64,000 bases of DNA, taken from contig JAFGVI010000118.1 of the NCBI GenBank assembly GCA_016938065.1, forward strand, positions 40,374 through 104,373, given 5' to 3'. The number at the start of each line of letters is the position of its first letter. Position 1 is the first letter of the stretch. The translations under genes and the position numbers were made by a program. Positions 55,779 through 64,000 of the stretch are shown piece after piece. The notes beneath the pieces are model-generated. The model was not told the DNA's origin. It saw only the letters and a list, made by a program, of their open reading frames with translations, and searched no databases. The DNA is from Deltaproteobacteria bacterium. GTDB lineage: Bacteria > Desulfobacterota > Anaeroferrophillalia > Anaeroferrophillales > Tharpellaceae.

Positions 55779-57605
55779 ATGTATCAAACCTTCGCCTGCT
55801 ATATTGTCGTCATCCTCATCTACACCGCCCGTCCCGAAGCATCACCGGAACTTATGCAGACAGACCACAGTCTGGGGCTGATTCTGCTGCTGCTGCTGTT
55901 TTTTTACTGGCTGGTGCGTAAAAGCTGTCGGCGCCTGCAGCAAAAATTTCTGCAGGTCGATTATGAACAGACCGCTGTTCTTTACGACCGGCTGCAGATG
56001 CAGCTGCAGATTGGAGCTATAATCATCTTCACCGGCATGGTCTACGGCGCTGACCTGGGCCTATTGCTGACAAAACTACCCCTGGTCAGTAGAAGTGAAG
56101 GAGTCAACAACCTTCTGGGACTGAGTGTTTTCTTTATCCTGCAGGTTATTATCTGGCGGGAGAGTCACAAATATTTAGCCGACCGCATTCTCCTGCTCAG
56201 ACCGCGTTCAAAATATATCAAAGCCCGCTTACGCTTCGCTCTGGGCCTTGTCATTCCCTGGCTCAGCCTCCTTTTAACAATTGATCTTTTCAGCCTCTGG
56301 ATGCCCCGGACCATACAGCAGGCCCTGCAGCACCCTCTGGGCGAAATGGCTCTTTTTATAATTTTTCTCTTTTTCATGACCGCTGTCGCCCCACCAATGC
56401 TGGTTCATCTCTGGCAATGTAAAAAATTGCCGGACTCGCCCCTGCGTCAGGCGATCATCAACCTCTGCCGGCATCAGCAGGTCGGCTATCGGGAGATTAT
56501 GCTCTGGCCGCCTTTTGAGGGACGTATGGCCACCGCCGCCGTAGTCGGCGCCTTTCCCTGCAGCCGTTATCTTCTGGTCACCCCGGATCTGCTGCGCCTG
56601 CTCAACGGCGAGGAGGTACTCGCCGTCATGGCCCATGAACTGGGCCATGTCCGCTACCGTCACCTGCTCTTTTTTCTCATCTTCTTCATAACTTTTTTCT
56701 TTTTCAACTATCTCTACCTCGATCTCGGCAACGCCTGGCTGTTAAGCACTCCTCCGGTAAAAGCTCTGCTCGACAGCGGAATCGGCAACCAGAAAATTTT
56801 TCTCTCATTACTTGAGATAGTTCCGCTGCTGCTCCTCTATCTGCTTTTTTTTCGCTATATCTTCGGTTTTTTCCTGCGCAACTTTGAACGTCAGGCCGAT
56901 CTCGCCTGCCTGGATCTGCCCGGGCTCGGGCCCTTTCTGATTTCGGCTTTTACAAAACTCGGGTTTCTTCTCGGCGCAGCCGGCGAGAAACCCAACTGGC
57001 ACCATTTCAACATTCCGCAACGAATCGCTTTTCTCAAAGCGGCTCTGAGCAATCCGGCAATTGCAGAAAAGCATCATCAGCGTTTAAAGAAAAGCCTGCG
57101 ACTGTACCTGCTGATTTTTCTAATCATACTGCTACCGGGCATCTACTGGCAGCAGACCGGGGCTGCACAGCAGTTACACTATCGCTATCTGAGTCAGCGC
57201 CTTGAACATCTGCTCAAGGAAAATCCCCGGGAAGCCAGACTCTGGTTTGCCTTAAGTTCACTCTACATCGAGTCTGGTGCTGAAAAAAAGGCCCTCGCAG
57301 CCCTGCAGCAGGCCCACAGCCTCAGTCCGGATGATCCGGAAACGCTGAACAATCTAGCCTGGCTCCTTCTGACAATCAAAGAAAAAGATCTGCGCAACTA
57401 TGCCCAGGCTCTGCAGCTGGCCCGACAGGCGGCAGCGGCGAAACCTCTGCCCCATATCCTCGACACCCTGGCCGAAGCTTACTGGCGTCAGGGCAACAAT
57501 AGCGCAGCCATAGAACTGGAAGAAGGGCTTTTAAAACAAAGAAACCCTGAAAATTCAGATCATTACAAACAGCAACTGAAAAAATTCAAACGTGCGGAGC
57601 CATAG
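55779..57605 (+). CDS. M48-family membrane metalloprotease with C-terminal TPRs
   Basis: 608 residues. Two or more N-terminal membrane helices, further helices near residues 85-215, catalytic HELGH (286-290) with a later Glu in RNFERQADLACLD, and helices around 305-365. The C-terminal 130 residues contain TPR-like helices (LWFALSSLYIESGAEKKALA, TLNNLAWLLLTIKEKDLRNY). It resembles HtpX/Ste24-type quality-control proteases. Starts 84 bases after the amidohydrolase gene. Confidence 0.9.
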   Translation: MYQTFACYIVVILIYTARPEASPELMQTDHSLGLILLLLLFFYWLVRKSCRRLQQKFLQVDYEQTAVLYDRLQMQLQIGAIIIFTGMVYGADLGLLLTKLPLVSRSEGVNNLLGLSVFFILQVIIWRESHKYLADRILLLRPRSKYIKARLRFALGLVIPWLSLLLTIDLFSLWMPRTIQQALQHPLGEMALFIIFLFFMTAVAPPMLVHLWQCKKLPDSPLRQAIINLCRHQQVGYREIMLWPPFEGRMATAAVVGAFPCSRYLLVTPDLLRLLNGEEVLAVMAHELGHVRYRHLLFFLIFFITFFFFNYLYLDLGNAWLLSTPPVKALLDSGIGNQKIFLSLLEIVPLLLLYLLFFRYIFGFFLRNFERQADLACLDLPGLGPFLISAFTKLGFLLGAAGEKPNWHHFNIPQRIAFLKAALSNPAIAEKHHQRLKKSLRLYLLIFLIILLPGIYWQQTGAAQQLHYRYLSQRLEHLLKENPREARLWFALSSLYIESGAEKKALAALQQAHSLSPDDPETLNNLAWLLLTIKEKDLRNYAQALQLARQAAAAKPLPHILDTLAEAYWRQGNNSAAIELEEGLLKQRNPENSDHYKQQLKKFKRAEP

Positions 57606-57685
57606 AGTTACAGGAGGGATATTATCGAGAAAAACGAGGGATGGGGGGGCAACGGGCGAGATTTATTTAATTACCGGGAAAGCCT

Positions 57686-59680
57686 TCAGCCGGAAAGCTG
57701 AGAGACCCCGGCCATCCGCTTATCATGCTCAATTTCAACTTCAGGGGAATATTCGGGAATCACGGTTTTCAGAACTTGACGGATCGCTCTGCTGTCATGT
57801 TCCTGGGCGGCCTGCATCAGAGCCTGAAGCTGCCGGTTAAGTGCCGCGTAAGAGATTCCGTTACCAAGCAATACCATAATCTTTTCGTGACTGGTCGCCT
57901 TGATACCTTCACTCTGGGTTATCAGCTCTTCGTAAAGCTTTTCGCCCGGTCGCAGACCAGTATATTTAATTTCTATTTCTATGTCCGGCTGCCGCCCGGA
58001 AAGCTGAATAAGATCGCGAGCCAACTGATCAATTTTTATGGGCTCTCCCATCTTGAGAATAAAGATCTCTCCCCCCGCCCCCATAGCCCCGGCCTGCAGG
58101 GTCAATTTAGCCGCTTCCTCAATCGACATGAAATAGCGGGTCACCTCGGGATGGGTCACGGTCACCGGGCCACCCAGCTCGATCTGGCGCTTAAAGAGAG
58201 GAATCACAGAACCGGAAGAACCCAGCACATTGACAAAGCGCACCGCCTGAAAAACAGTTGTGTGCTGAAAAGGAGCACCGGGCTTCACCTGAAACAGCGT
58301 CCCATCCCATTTGCCCCGAGCGCAGGCCAGCATAAGAAGCTCGGTCAAACGTTTGGAAGCGCCCATGACATTCGTAGGATTAACCGCTTTATCGGAAGAT
58401 ATCAGAACGAACCGGACAACATTGTAGACGATCGACATCTCAATCAGGCACTGGCTGGCGAGAACATTATTGAACACCGCCTCCCTGGGATTAAGTTCCA
58501 CCAGAGGAACATGCTTGTAGGCGGCAGCATGAAACACAACCTGCGGCCGGTGCCGGCTCAAGATTTTCTCAAGCAGCGATACATCCTGAACTCTGCCCAG
58601 AATCGGCAGACAGGCGGAAAAGCCGAATTCGTGCTCAAGCTCCATCTGAATTGTATAGAGGTTTTCTTCACCGGCATCAAAAAGAAGCAAAAGTTTTGGC
58701 GCAAAACGGATAATCTGCCGGCAGAGCTCTGAACCGATAGAACCGCCCGCCCCGGTAACCAGAACAACTCGATTCTGCAGGTAGTCGCTGATCGCATCAT
58801 GATCGAGCTGCAACGCTTCCCGACCGATAAAATCCCTATAGGAGATTTCGCGCATGGAACGAATTGAGACCTGACAGTCAATCAACTCACTCAAGCCGGG
58901 CAGAACCTTATAAGTCGCCCCGGTACTGCGACAGACTTCGACTAATCTTTTCAGCTGTTTACCGGTACCAGAGGAGATGGCGATCAACACTTCCTTGGCG
59001 GCAGAACGAACAATATGCTCCTCCAGATCCTCAACCAGACCGATAACCGGAATACCATGAATCTTCAAACCGGTCTTATTGGGATTGTCATCGACCAGAC
59101 CGACCACTTCATAAGGCAGACTGGGGTTATTCTGCACTTCACGGATAATCATCTCAGCCGCGTCACCGGCCCCGACCAGCAACAATCTCTTTTTCGTCGT
59201 TTCGCGAAGGTGAAGGTCCGGAACCAGTCTCCGCGAACCGGTTACATTTTTAAAAAAATAACGGATGGCAAAACGATAACCACCAATCAGCAGAAATGTG
59301 AAAATAGCGTCAAGAAAAAAAATAGAGCGTGATAAACCCGCAAAGCGATTGACAAAAAGAGCATAAGAGACAATCAGAAGAAAGGAAAAGAGGGTTGCTT
59401 TGATCAGGTTCAAAACTTCGTTGGTGCTCATATAGCGCCACATACCGCGATAAAGACCAAAAAAATAGAAGACCGGGAGTTTAATCAGAAGAATAACCGG
59501 CATTATGGAGATAAAATTATGGAGTTCTAAAGGGGAGAGGGATTTTTCGGAACGAACTTCGTAAGCGAGATAGTGGGCCAGAACCAGTAGAACAATATCA
59601 GTTGCCAGAATTATCCAGAAGTTTTTTTTCTGAATAAAGTGATTAAAAAATTTAATCTGACTGTGAAATGAGTTCGGCAT
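57686..59680 (-). CDS. Membrane-bound nucleotide-sugar 4,6-dehydratase (PglF/WbpM/CapD family)
   Basis: 664 residues. Four N-terminal membrane helices, a CoA-binding-like domain starting LLLVGAGDAAEMIIREV, then an SDR domain VLVTGAGGSIGSELCRQI with SSDKAVNPTNVMGASKR in place of the usual YxxxK. This group makes UDP-6-deoxy-4-keto sugars for O-antigen or glycans. It converges with the M48 gene. Confidence 0.95.
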   Translation of the reverse strand: MPNSFHSQIKFFNHFIQKKNFWIILATDIVLLVLAHYLAYEVRSEKSLSPLELHNFISIMPVILLIKLPVFYFFGLYRGMWRYMSTNEVLNLIKATLFSFLLIVSYALFVNRFAGLSRSIFFLDAIFTFLLIGGYRFAIRYFFKNVTGSRRLVPDLHLRETTKKRLLLVGAGDAAEMIIREVQNNPSLPYEVVGLVDDNPNKTGLKIHGIPVIGLVEDLEEHIVRSAAKEVLIAISSGTGKQLKRLVEVCRSTGATYKVLPGLSELIDCQVSIRSMREISYRDFIGREALQLDHDAISDYLQNRVVLVTGAGGSIGSELCRQIIRFAPKLLLLFDAGEENLYTIQMELEHEFGFSACLPILGRVQDVSLLEKILSRHRPQVVFHAAAYKHVPLVELNPREAVFNNVLASQCLIEMSIVYNVVRFVLISSDKAVNPTNVMGASKRLTELLMLACARGKWDGTLFQVKPGAPFQHTTVFQAVRFVNVLGSSGSVIPLFKRQIELGGPVTVTHPEVTRYFMSIEEAAKLTLQAGAMGAGGEIFILKMGEPIKIDQLARDLIQLSGRQPDIEIEIKYTGLRPGEKLYEELITQSEGIKATSHEKIMVLLGNGISYAALNRQLQALMQAAQEHDSRAIRQVLKTVIPEYSPEVEIEHDKRMAGVSQLSG

Positions 59681-59702
59681 ATTTCATGACGCAAAAAAAT
59701 TT

Positions 59703-59745
59703 ACCGCCGGCAGATCTGCATATAACTTTTACGTCTGCCGGCGGT
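59703..59745 (-). terminator. Rho-independent terminator
   Basis: 12-bp perfect stem (ACCGCCGGCAGA 59703-59714 with 59734-59745), 19-base loop, followed on the minus strand by TTTTTTT. Ends the gene at 59780-60634. Confidence 0.85.
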
Positions 59746-59779
59746 TTAGGTAAAGAAAAAGCGATAGCGCCCGTGACAA

Positions 59780-60634
59780 CTATTTGAATTCGGTCTCTTC
59801 GATAATCACCTGATAGCGATAACCGGAACCAAAATCTTTATCATAAGCCAGAATACCTTCACCCAGCAGAATCTCACCTACGGTTGGACTCTGCTGTGAG
59901 GTAAGCACGAGATCATGTGTACCGGTTTCCGGTTTACCGGTGCCATCCTGCAGGTGAACCCAGTTTTTGCCCATAATATTATTGGAGACTTTCACCACTT
60001 TACCACGCACGACAACCTTTTTCAGATTAAGAGCCTGCCCTTTCTCGTAAATTTCAGCCACCGTGAAAGCATTTTCTCCGGTAGCTTTTTCGATAGCCAG
60101 ATCAACCGGAGGCACGGTCACACGACCGGATGATTTCATCGCTCCCATGGCACCAGCGCCCATAGCTCCCATCCCCATAGCCGCTCCACCATGCGGACCA
60201 GCGCCATCAGAGCTCTGGCCCTGGCCACCGGGACACTCCCCGGCCGTCATCGCGGCTGGCGCACCGGCGCCAACCGGACCCGCGGAAAAAACCAATTCAG
60301 GAAATGTCCGATTAAGGGTTTCACTCTTGAAATCACGCATCACCATACCAGCAGCAAAAGCAGCGGGCTGGCCGACGGTAACAATGGTTTTAGGCGCAGC
60401 GACCCACTTTTCACCATCCTTGGTCGCCAGAAGAACATAAGTATAGCCGCCACTATCCATAGTTTCCAGAACTTTACCGGAAAGTTCACCAACCGAAGGA
60501 CTCGCCTTTTCAACCGCCTCTGCCACCGGACCAGTTTTCGCCGAAAAGGCGGTTCTATGGTTCTGCATTACCAGCAATATTGCAACGACCGCAATAACTG
60601 CCATGAATCCCAAACCTGCAACAAATCGTTTCAT
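59780..60634 (-). CDS. Exported protein with two OB-like domains (NrfJ/DNA-binding-like)
   Basis: 284 residues. Membrane anchor at 6-24 (AGLGFMAVIAVVAILLVM). Two similar domains: SGKVLETMDSGGYTYVLLA with KWVAAPKTIVTVGQ, and VVVRGKVVKVSNNIMGKNWV with LQDGTGKPETGTHDLVL. They match NrfJ-related and OB-like exported proteins. Between them lies a Gly/Met/Ala run (MGAMGAGAMGAMK). Function unknown; may handle metal or heme delivery. Confidence 0.8.
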   Translation of the reverse strand: MKRFVAGLGFMAVIAVVAILLVMQNHRTAFSAKTGPVAEAVEKASPSVGELSGKVLETMDSGGYTYVLLATKDGEKWVAAPKTIVTVGQPAAFAAGMVMRDFKSETLNRTFPELVFSAGPVGAGAPAAMTAGECPGGQGQSSDGAGPHGGAAMGMGAMGAGAMGAMKSSGRVTVPPVDLAIEKATGENAFTVAEIYEKGQALNLKKVVVRGKVVKVSNNIMGKNWVHLQDGTGKPETGTHDLVLTSQQSPTVGEILLGEGILAYDKDFGSGYRYQVIIEETEFK

Positions 60635-60798
60635 CTATTTCTCCTTTAACCTCAAATTAAATCACCAGGCAACAAAGGCCGCTTCAGACACTCTGAAATA
60701 TTCAGACGCAGCCTCTGTAATCCGAACCATTAAAGTCGAATATAGTATGCGGTCAGGAAAAAGTCCACCCAAAAAAATTTAGTTCGATATAAAAAAAA

Positions 60799-60823
60799 GA
60801 GCCCCTCTCGGAATGAGGGGCTC
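60799..60823 (-). terminator. Rho-independent terminator of the ferredoxin oxidoreductase gene
   Basis: 9-bp stem GAGCCCCTC/GAGGGGCTC, 7-base loop, followed on the minus strand by TTTTTTTT. Lies 12 bases after the stop. Confidence 0.93.
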
Positions 60824-60834
60824 CAGCAACGGAA

Positions 60835-63800
60835 TCAGCGCTGACTGATCAAACGTTCAATCTCGTCAGCATCAGGCATATCCTGACGGATGCCGGCTCG
60901 ATATTGATTGAGACACCAGAGGTAGAGATTCTGCCGTTCGTTGACCTTGACAATTTCGTCGATAGTTTTCGCGTCACCGGTAAATTGCCCGAGCAGAGAA
61001 ACAATATCACGAAATGTCGCCGGCCCAACCTCTTGACCCTTGACCTTGCGGGTTTTGGGATAGTTCTCTTCCGGATCGGGATTACCGGTGAGATCAATAC
61101 GGGCATACGGTTTACGCGTGAACACCGTCCAGGCCCGGGATTCAACCATCATTTTCGAAAGGGTAACGGGCAAGTTATCGGTCGCCATGCCCTGCCCGGT
61201 AGGACAGGGCGAGAAGAATTCGATCAGCGACGGACCTTTATAGGCAATAGCCTCGGTCAGAATACGCATCGCATACATCGGATTGGACAAGGAAAGTCGC
61301 GCCACATAGACCCCGGGAATAACCATGGCCTGGCCGACAATTTCCCGATGAAAATCATCCTTGCCCTGCAGCTCCATACCATAGGGGGAGGTCGTCCGAT
61401 TGGAACCGAAACGGCTGGCTCCGGATTTCTGAAAACCGGTATTCATGTAGGCTTCGTTATTATAGATAATCCAGGTCACATCCTGATTTTCACCCAAGGC
61501 AAAATTCAACCCCTGATTGCCGATATCATAGAAAGAGCCATCCCCGCCAAAGACCAGGACCTTGGTCAGCTTGTCGAGATAAAGATTGCGAAAGGCATTA
61601 AAAAGCGAAACCCGGGCCCCGAGCCCGGCCGCGCTGGCCGTACCGAAGCCATAATGACCGGCAGGATAAACCCGGGCGTTATAGGGATTACCAAGACACG
61701 AAACCTCGGCGCAGCCTGTAGCATTGACGGTGTAGATATTGAAACCGTGATCGATCATATGCTGCAGACCACGACCATGTTCTCTGGTCATCAGGGCCGG
61801 AATCGAACGGTAAAAATCGGCAATCAGACGCGGGTTGCGACGCACCATCTCAGCCGCGGAAAAGACCAGATTTTCAATAATCCCCTCACCGCAGCCGGGA
61901 CATAAACTATGCCCGCCGGGAAGAAATTTCTGCCCGGAATAGAGTAGCATCAGATACTGCAGATAACGGCCCTCCTTAACATAAGGGGCGACCGTCTGAC
62001 TGACATCTTTGGCGTAAGTTGCCGGGGCCAGGAGACGCTCTTCGGTCTCAAGCCCGACACTGCTTTTATCCACCAGACTGAAAGCCTTGCTTTTACAGAC
62101 CTCAACACAGGCTCCGCAGCCTTTACAGTACCGGGGCATGACATTTATATTAAGATAGCTGTCCTTGAAAACGGCATCGCCATAACCTGTGAATTTACTC
62201 AAATCAAGCGGACGAAAAAGTTTTTTCTCGGTTTCAGGCAGAGCTTCGTATTCGCGATCATGCACCAGGGTTACGCGCAGGGCATTATCGGGACAGGCTG
62301 CAATGCAAAGGCCGCAGGCGATACATTTATCCGCCGTAAAAACCGGCAGTACCGTCCCGATCAAACTCGCATCATTGTACTCGGAAGTACGGGCCGGAAC
62401 GATATTAAAAAACTGATCCCAGGGAATATCCTCACCTTTCTGCAGGGGCTCAAGCACTTTTTCGATAAAAAGCGGACGATATTTATCGCCCAGCACCGAA
62501 GGAAAGGTCAGAGACGCGTGTTCATCGTCGGGATGATAACCGCGGGAATGAGGAGGATCGTAATAGATTCTTTTGCGCACCGGTTCAGCAGTTGCGGCTC
62601 CGACAGCGGCCGGTTGCGCTTTCGCCACCGGCAAAGCTCCGTTTTTCGCCGGAACCAGCTCATAGGGAACCTCTAGCAACTCCATATTGACATCAACCAT
62701 GGCGGCCTTCGCACCACTGAATTTACTCGTCAGTTCACTGCGAAAAGCCGATTTAAAATCCTGCGCGGGCAACAATTCAACAATCCGATTAATCGCTCCC
62801 AGAATCGGGGTACCCGGCAGATTACGCTTTAATTGGGCCAGTGAAGCCCCGCTGGCATCAAGCAGCACCAGATTAAATACCGCCTTTTCCAGCAGAGCCC
62901 TGACCTCAGGGGTCGCCTGCCGGCTCAGATCCGCCTCACTCTTTACCGTATTGACCACGAGATAGCCGCCGGCCTTGACCCCCTTGAGAAAACCCAGCAG
63001 ACTGTTATCGAGCAGATATTTGTCATTAAAAACGGCCAGGGTCTCCATTTTGCTGACATCGGAACAATTCCGAATCGGCCGGGTCGCAACCCGGGCATTC
63101 ATAACCACCATGCCGCCCTTACGCGAAGCGCCATATTTGGCACTGGTCTGCACATATTTTCCGGCCTTGGCGATAATTTTGGCCAGGGTCTCCTGCGCGG
63201 TCTTCACCCCTTCGGCGCCGACCCCGATAAAAGCAACCCCGACCTCACTCTCGACAAAATCTTTATGCTCAACCTTTTCAAGCACTTCGGGACCCTTGAT
63301 ACCAACCCCATAAATCCCCTTGGGTTTATCCGAAAGCATATTTTCAATCACGGCAAAGCAGTCTTCAATACTGAGATCCTGACTGCCGAGCCCATAGATT
63401 CCCGAGGTAATAACCGGATTAAACGATCGGCCCGTACGTTCATTGTAGGCCGCGTGTTTAACATCGCGCAGAAGATAGCGTTCATTGGCGAGAGCGGTCT
63501 TTTCCAGGACTGATACCACTTTGGCATTCTGAATGCCGCGGGCCAGTTCTTCCGTACAGACCGGAAAGAAAAGCACCGGCCGCAAAAGGCCGACCGAAAC
63601 CCCTTTGCGGCGATAATAGTCGATGGCCTCCTTCATGGTCCCGGCAGCCGCCCCGAGACAGACGACCACGTATTCGGACTCGGCCGCATAGTAATCCTCA
63701 ACCACATCAAGTGAGGTGCCCAGGATCTCATTCATCACCCCCATCGCCGCCTTAACATATTTCTTGGCATTGAGAAGGGCGAGATCCTGTTTCATCTGAG

Positions 63801-64000
63801 TCGGCATTGTCGTCCCGATATCAGTAAAGGTTCCCATGAGAACCGGATTGTCGAAATCGGGTTGAAAGAGACGGTTGGGTTCACCAAGAAAATATTTGAG
63901 AAACTGATCGGAGACAACTTTAATATTTTCAATACTGTGACTCTTTTGAAAACCTTCCCCGGCAACAATCGCCGGCAGCATCACCTGGCGCTGTTCGATA
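60835..64000 (-). CDS. 2-oxoacid (probably pyruvate):ferredoxin oxidoreductase, single chain, N-terminus outside window
   Basis: More than 1,050 residues; the frame is open to the right edge, so the start is missing. Order seen: end of the alpha half (MLPAIVAGEGFQKSHSIEN), gamma domain (VAFIGVGAEGVKTAQ), an Ala/Pro-rich linker, delta domain with two [4Fe-4S] motifs (CIACGLCIAACP, CKGCGACVEVC) and TPP-binding beta half (SLCPGCGEG, GGDGSFYDIG, YNNEAYMNTGFQ). The linker near AKAQPAAVGAATAEP replaces a compact junction and suggests a fusion point. Couples oxoacid decarboxylation to ferredoxin reduction; the substrate is inferred. Confidence 0.92.
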   Translation of the reverse strand, partial: IEQRQVMLPAIVAGEGFQKSHSIENIKVVSDQFLKYFLGEPNRLFQPDFDNPVLMGTFTDIGTTMPTQMKQDLALLNAKKYVKAAMGVMNEILGTSLDVVEDYYAAESEYVVVCLGAAAGTMKEAIDYYRRKGVSVGLLRPVLFFPVCTEELARGIQNAKVVSVLEKTALANERYLLRDVKHAAYNERTGRSFNPVITSGIYGLGSQDLSIEDCFAVIENMLSDKPKGIYGVGIKGPEVLEKVEHKDFVESEVGVAFIGVGAEGVKTAQETLAKIIAKAGKYVQTSAKYGASRKGGMVVMNARVATRPIRNCSDVSKMETLAVFNDKYLLDNSLLGFLKGVKAGGYLVVNTVKSEADLSRQATPEVRALLEKAVFNLVLLDASGASLAQLKRNLPGTPILGAINRIVELLPAQDFKSAFRSELTSKFSGAKAAMVDVNMELLEVPYELVPAKNGALPVAKAQPAAVGAATAEPVRKRIYYDPPHSRGYHPDDEHASLTFPSVLGDKYRPLFIEKVLEPLQKGEDIPWDQFFNIVPARTSEYNDASLIGTVLPVFTADKCIACGLCIAACPDNALRVTLVHDREYEALPETEKKLFRPLDLSKFTGYGDAVFKDSYLNINVMPRYCKGCGACVEVCKSKAFSLVDKSSVGLETEERLLAPATYAKDVSQTVAPYVKEGRYLQYLMLLYSGQKFLPGGHSLCPGCGEGIIENLVFSAAEMVRRNPRLIADFYRSIPALMTREHGRGLQHMIDHGFNIYTVNATGCAEVSCLGNPYNARVYPAGHYGFGTASAAGLGARVSLFNAFRNLYLDKLTKVLVFGGDGSFYDIGNQGLNFALGENQDVTWIIYNNEAYMNTGFQKSGASRFGSNRTTSPYGMELQGKDDFHREIVGQAMVIPGVYVARLSLSNPMYAMRILTEAIAYKGPSLIEFFSPCPTGQGMATDNLPVTLSKMMVESRAWTVFTRKPYARIDLTGNPDPEENYPKTRKVKGQEVGPATFRDIVSLLGQFTGDAKTIDEIVKVNERQNLYLWCLNQYRAGIRQDMPDADEIERLISQR

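Overview
The window reads as chromosomal DNA of an anaerobic Gram-negative bacterium, most likely a member of the Desulfobacterota (former Deltaproteobacteria). The evidence is a complete outer-membrane/LPS gene set (bamA, skp-like, fabZ, lpxA, lpxB, lolC/E, lolD, kdsB), a Ni carbon-monoxide dehydrogenase, a large single-chain 2-oxoacid:ferredoxin oxidoreductase, a multihaem cytochrome/Fe-S/NrfD quinone oxidoreductase module, heme-c sensor proteins and sigma-54 response regulators. I see no rRNA, tRNA, insertion sequence or CRISPR array.

Layout. 1-1.1 kb: start of a MltB-type lytic transglycosylase gene (cut by the left edge) and a CheX-like phosphatase. 1.2-7.7 kb (minus strand): fbp-guaB-guaA-regulator-rlmN, with overlapping or closely spaced genes; the regulator is a sigma-54 activator whose receiver has lost its phosphorylation residues. 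7.7-16.8 kb (minus): Na/Pi cotransporter and a cell-envelope/division block (proS, ftsE, ftsX, EnvC-like M23 protein, S41 protease, YibQ-like deacetylase). 17-19 kb: a monocistronic cooS with its own promoter and terminator. 19.4-23.5 kb (plus): small TPR gene-aroQ-pepP-efp-cmk-ispH. 23.5-28.5 kb: short genes around pyrF and kdsB, including the most unusual locus of the window: a 64-codon membrane-protein frame interrupted by one in-frame UGA, followed at the right distance by a SECIS-like hairpin and ending in a stop that overlaps the next start codon (25,632-25,826). I read it as a candidate selenoprotein. 28.7-41.1 kb (plus): two TPR proteins, lysS, then lolC/E-cNMP protein-lolD-bamA-skp-fabZ-lpxA-Gfo/Idh-lpxB. 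41.3-43.5 kb: a Q-rich protein, a nucleotide-sugar epimerase and a PilZ protein.

43.8-44.7 kb holds decayed coding remnants: the N-terminus of a Cas1-like protein, the C-terminus of an adenosine-deaminase-like protein, and an unrecognised frameshifted fragment. 45.3-54.3 kb is a respiratory module: a plausible sigma-54 promoter drives an operon of three small membrane proteins, a degenerate receiver, a pentahaem cytochrome c, a Tat-exported ferredoxin, a NrfD-type membrane protein, a kinase-less diheme sensor and a four-helix membrane protein. Facing it is an operon encoding an NtrC-type activator and a histidine kinase whose periplasmic sensor carries the same pair of heme-c motifs (CXXCH and CX4CH). 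Together they suggest redox-controlled expression of a quinone-linked electron-transfer complex.

54.5-64 kb: an amidohydrolase, an M48 peptidase with TPRs, a PglF/WbpM-type sugar dehydratase, a two-domain exported protein of unknown role and the 2-oxoacid:ferredoxin oxidoreductase, which runs off the right edge. All assignments come from reading motifs by eye; no database search was run.
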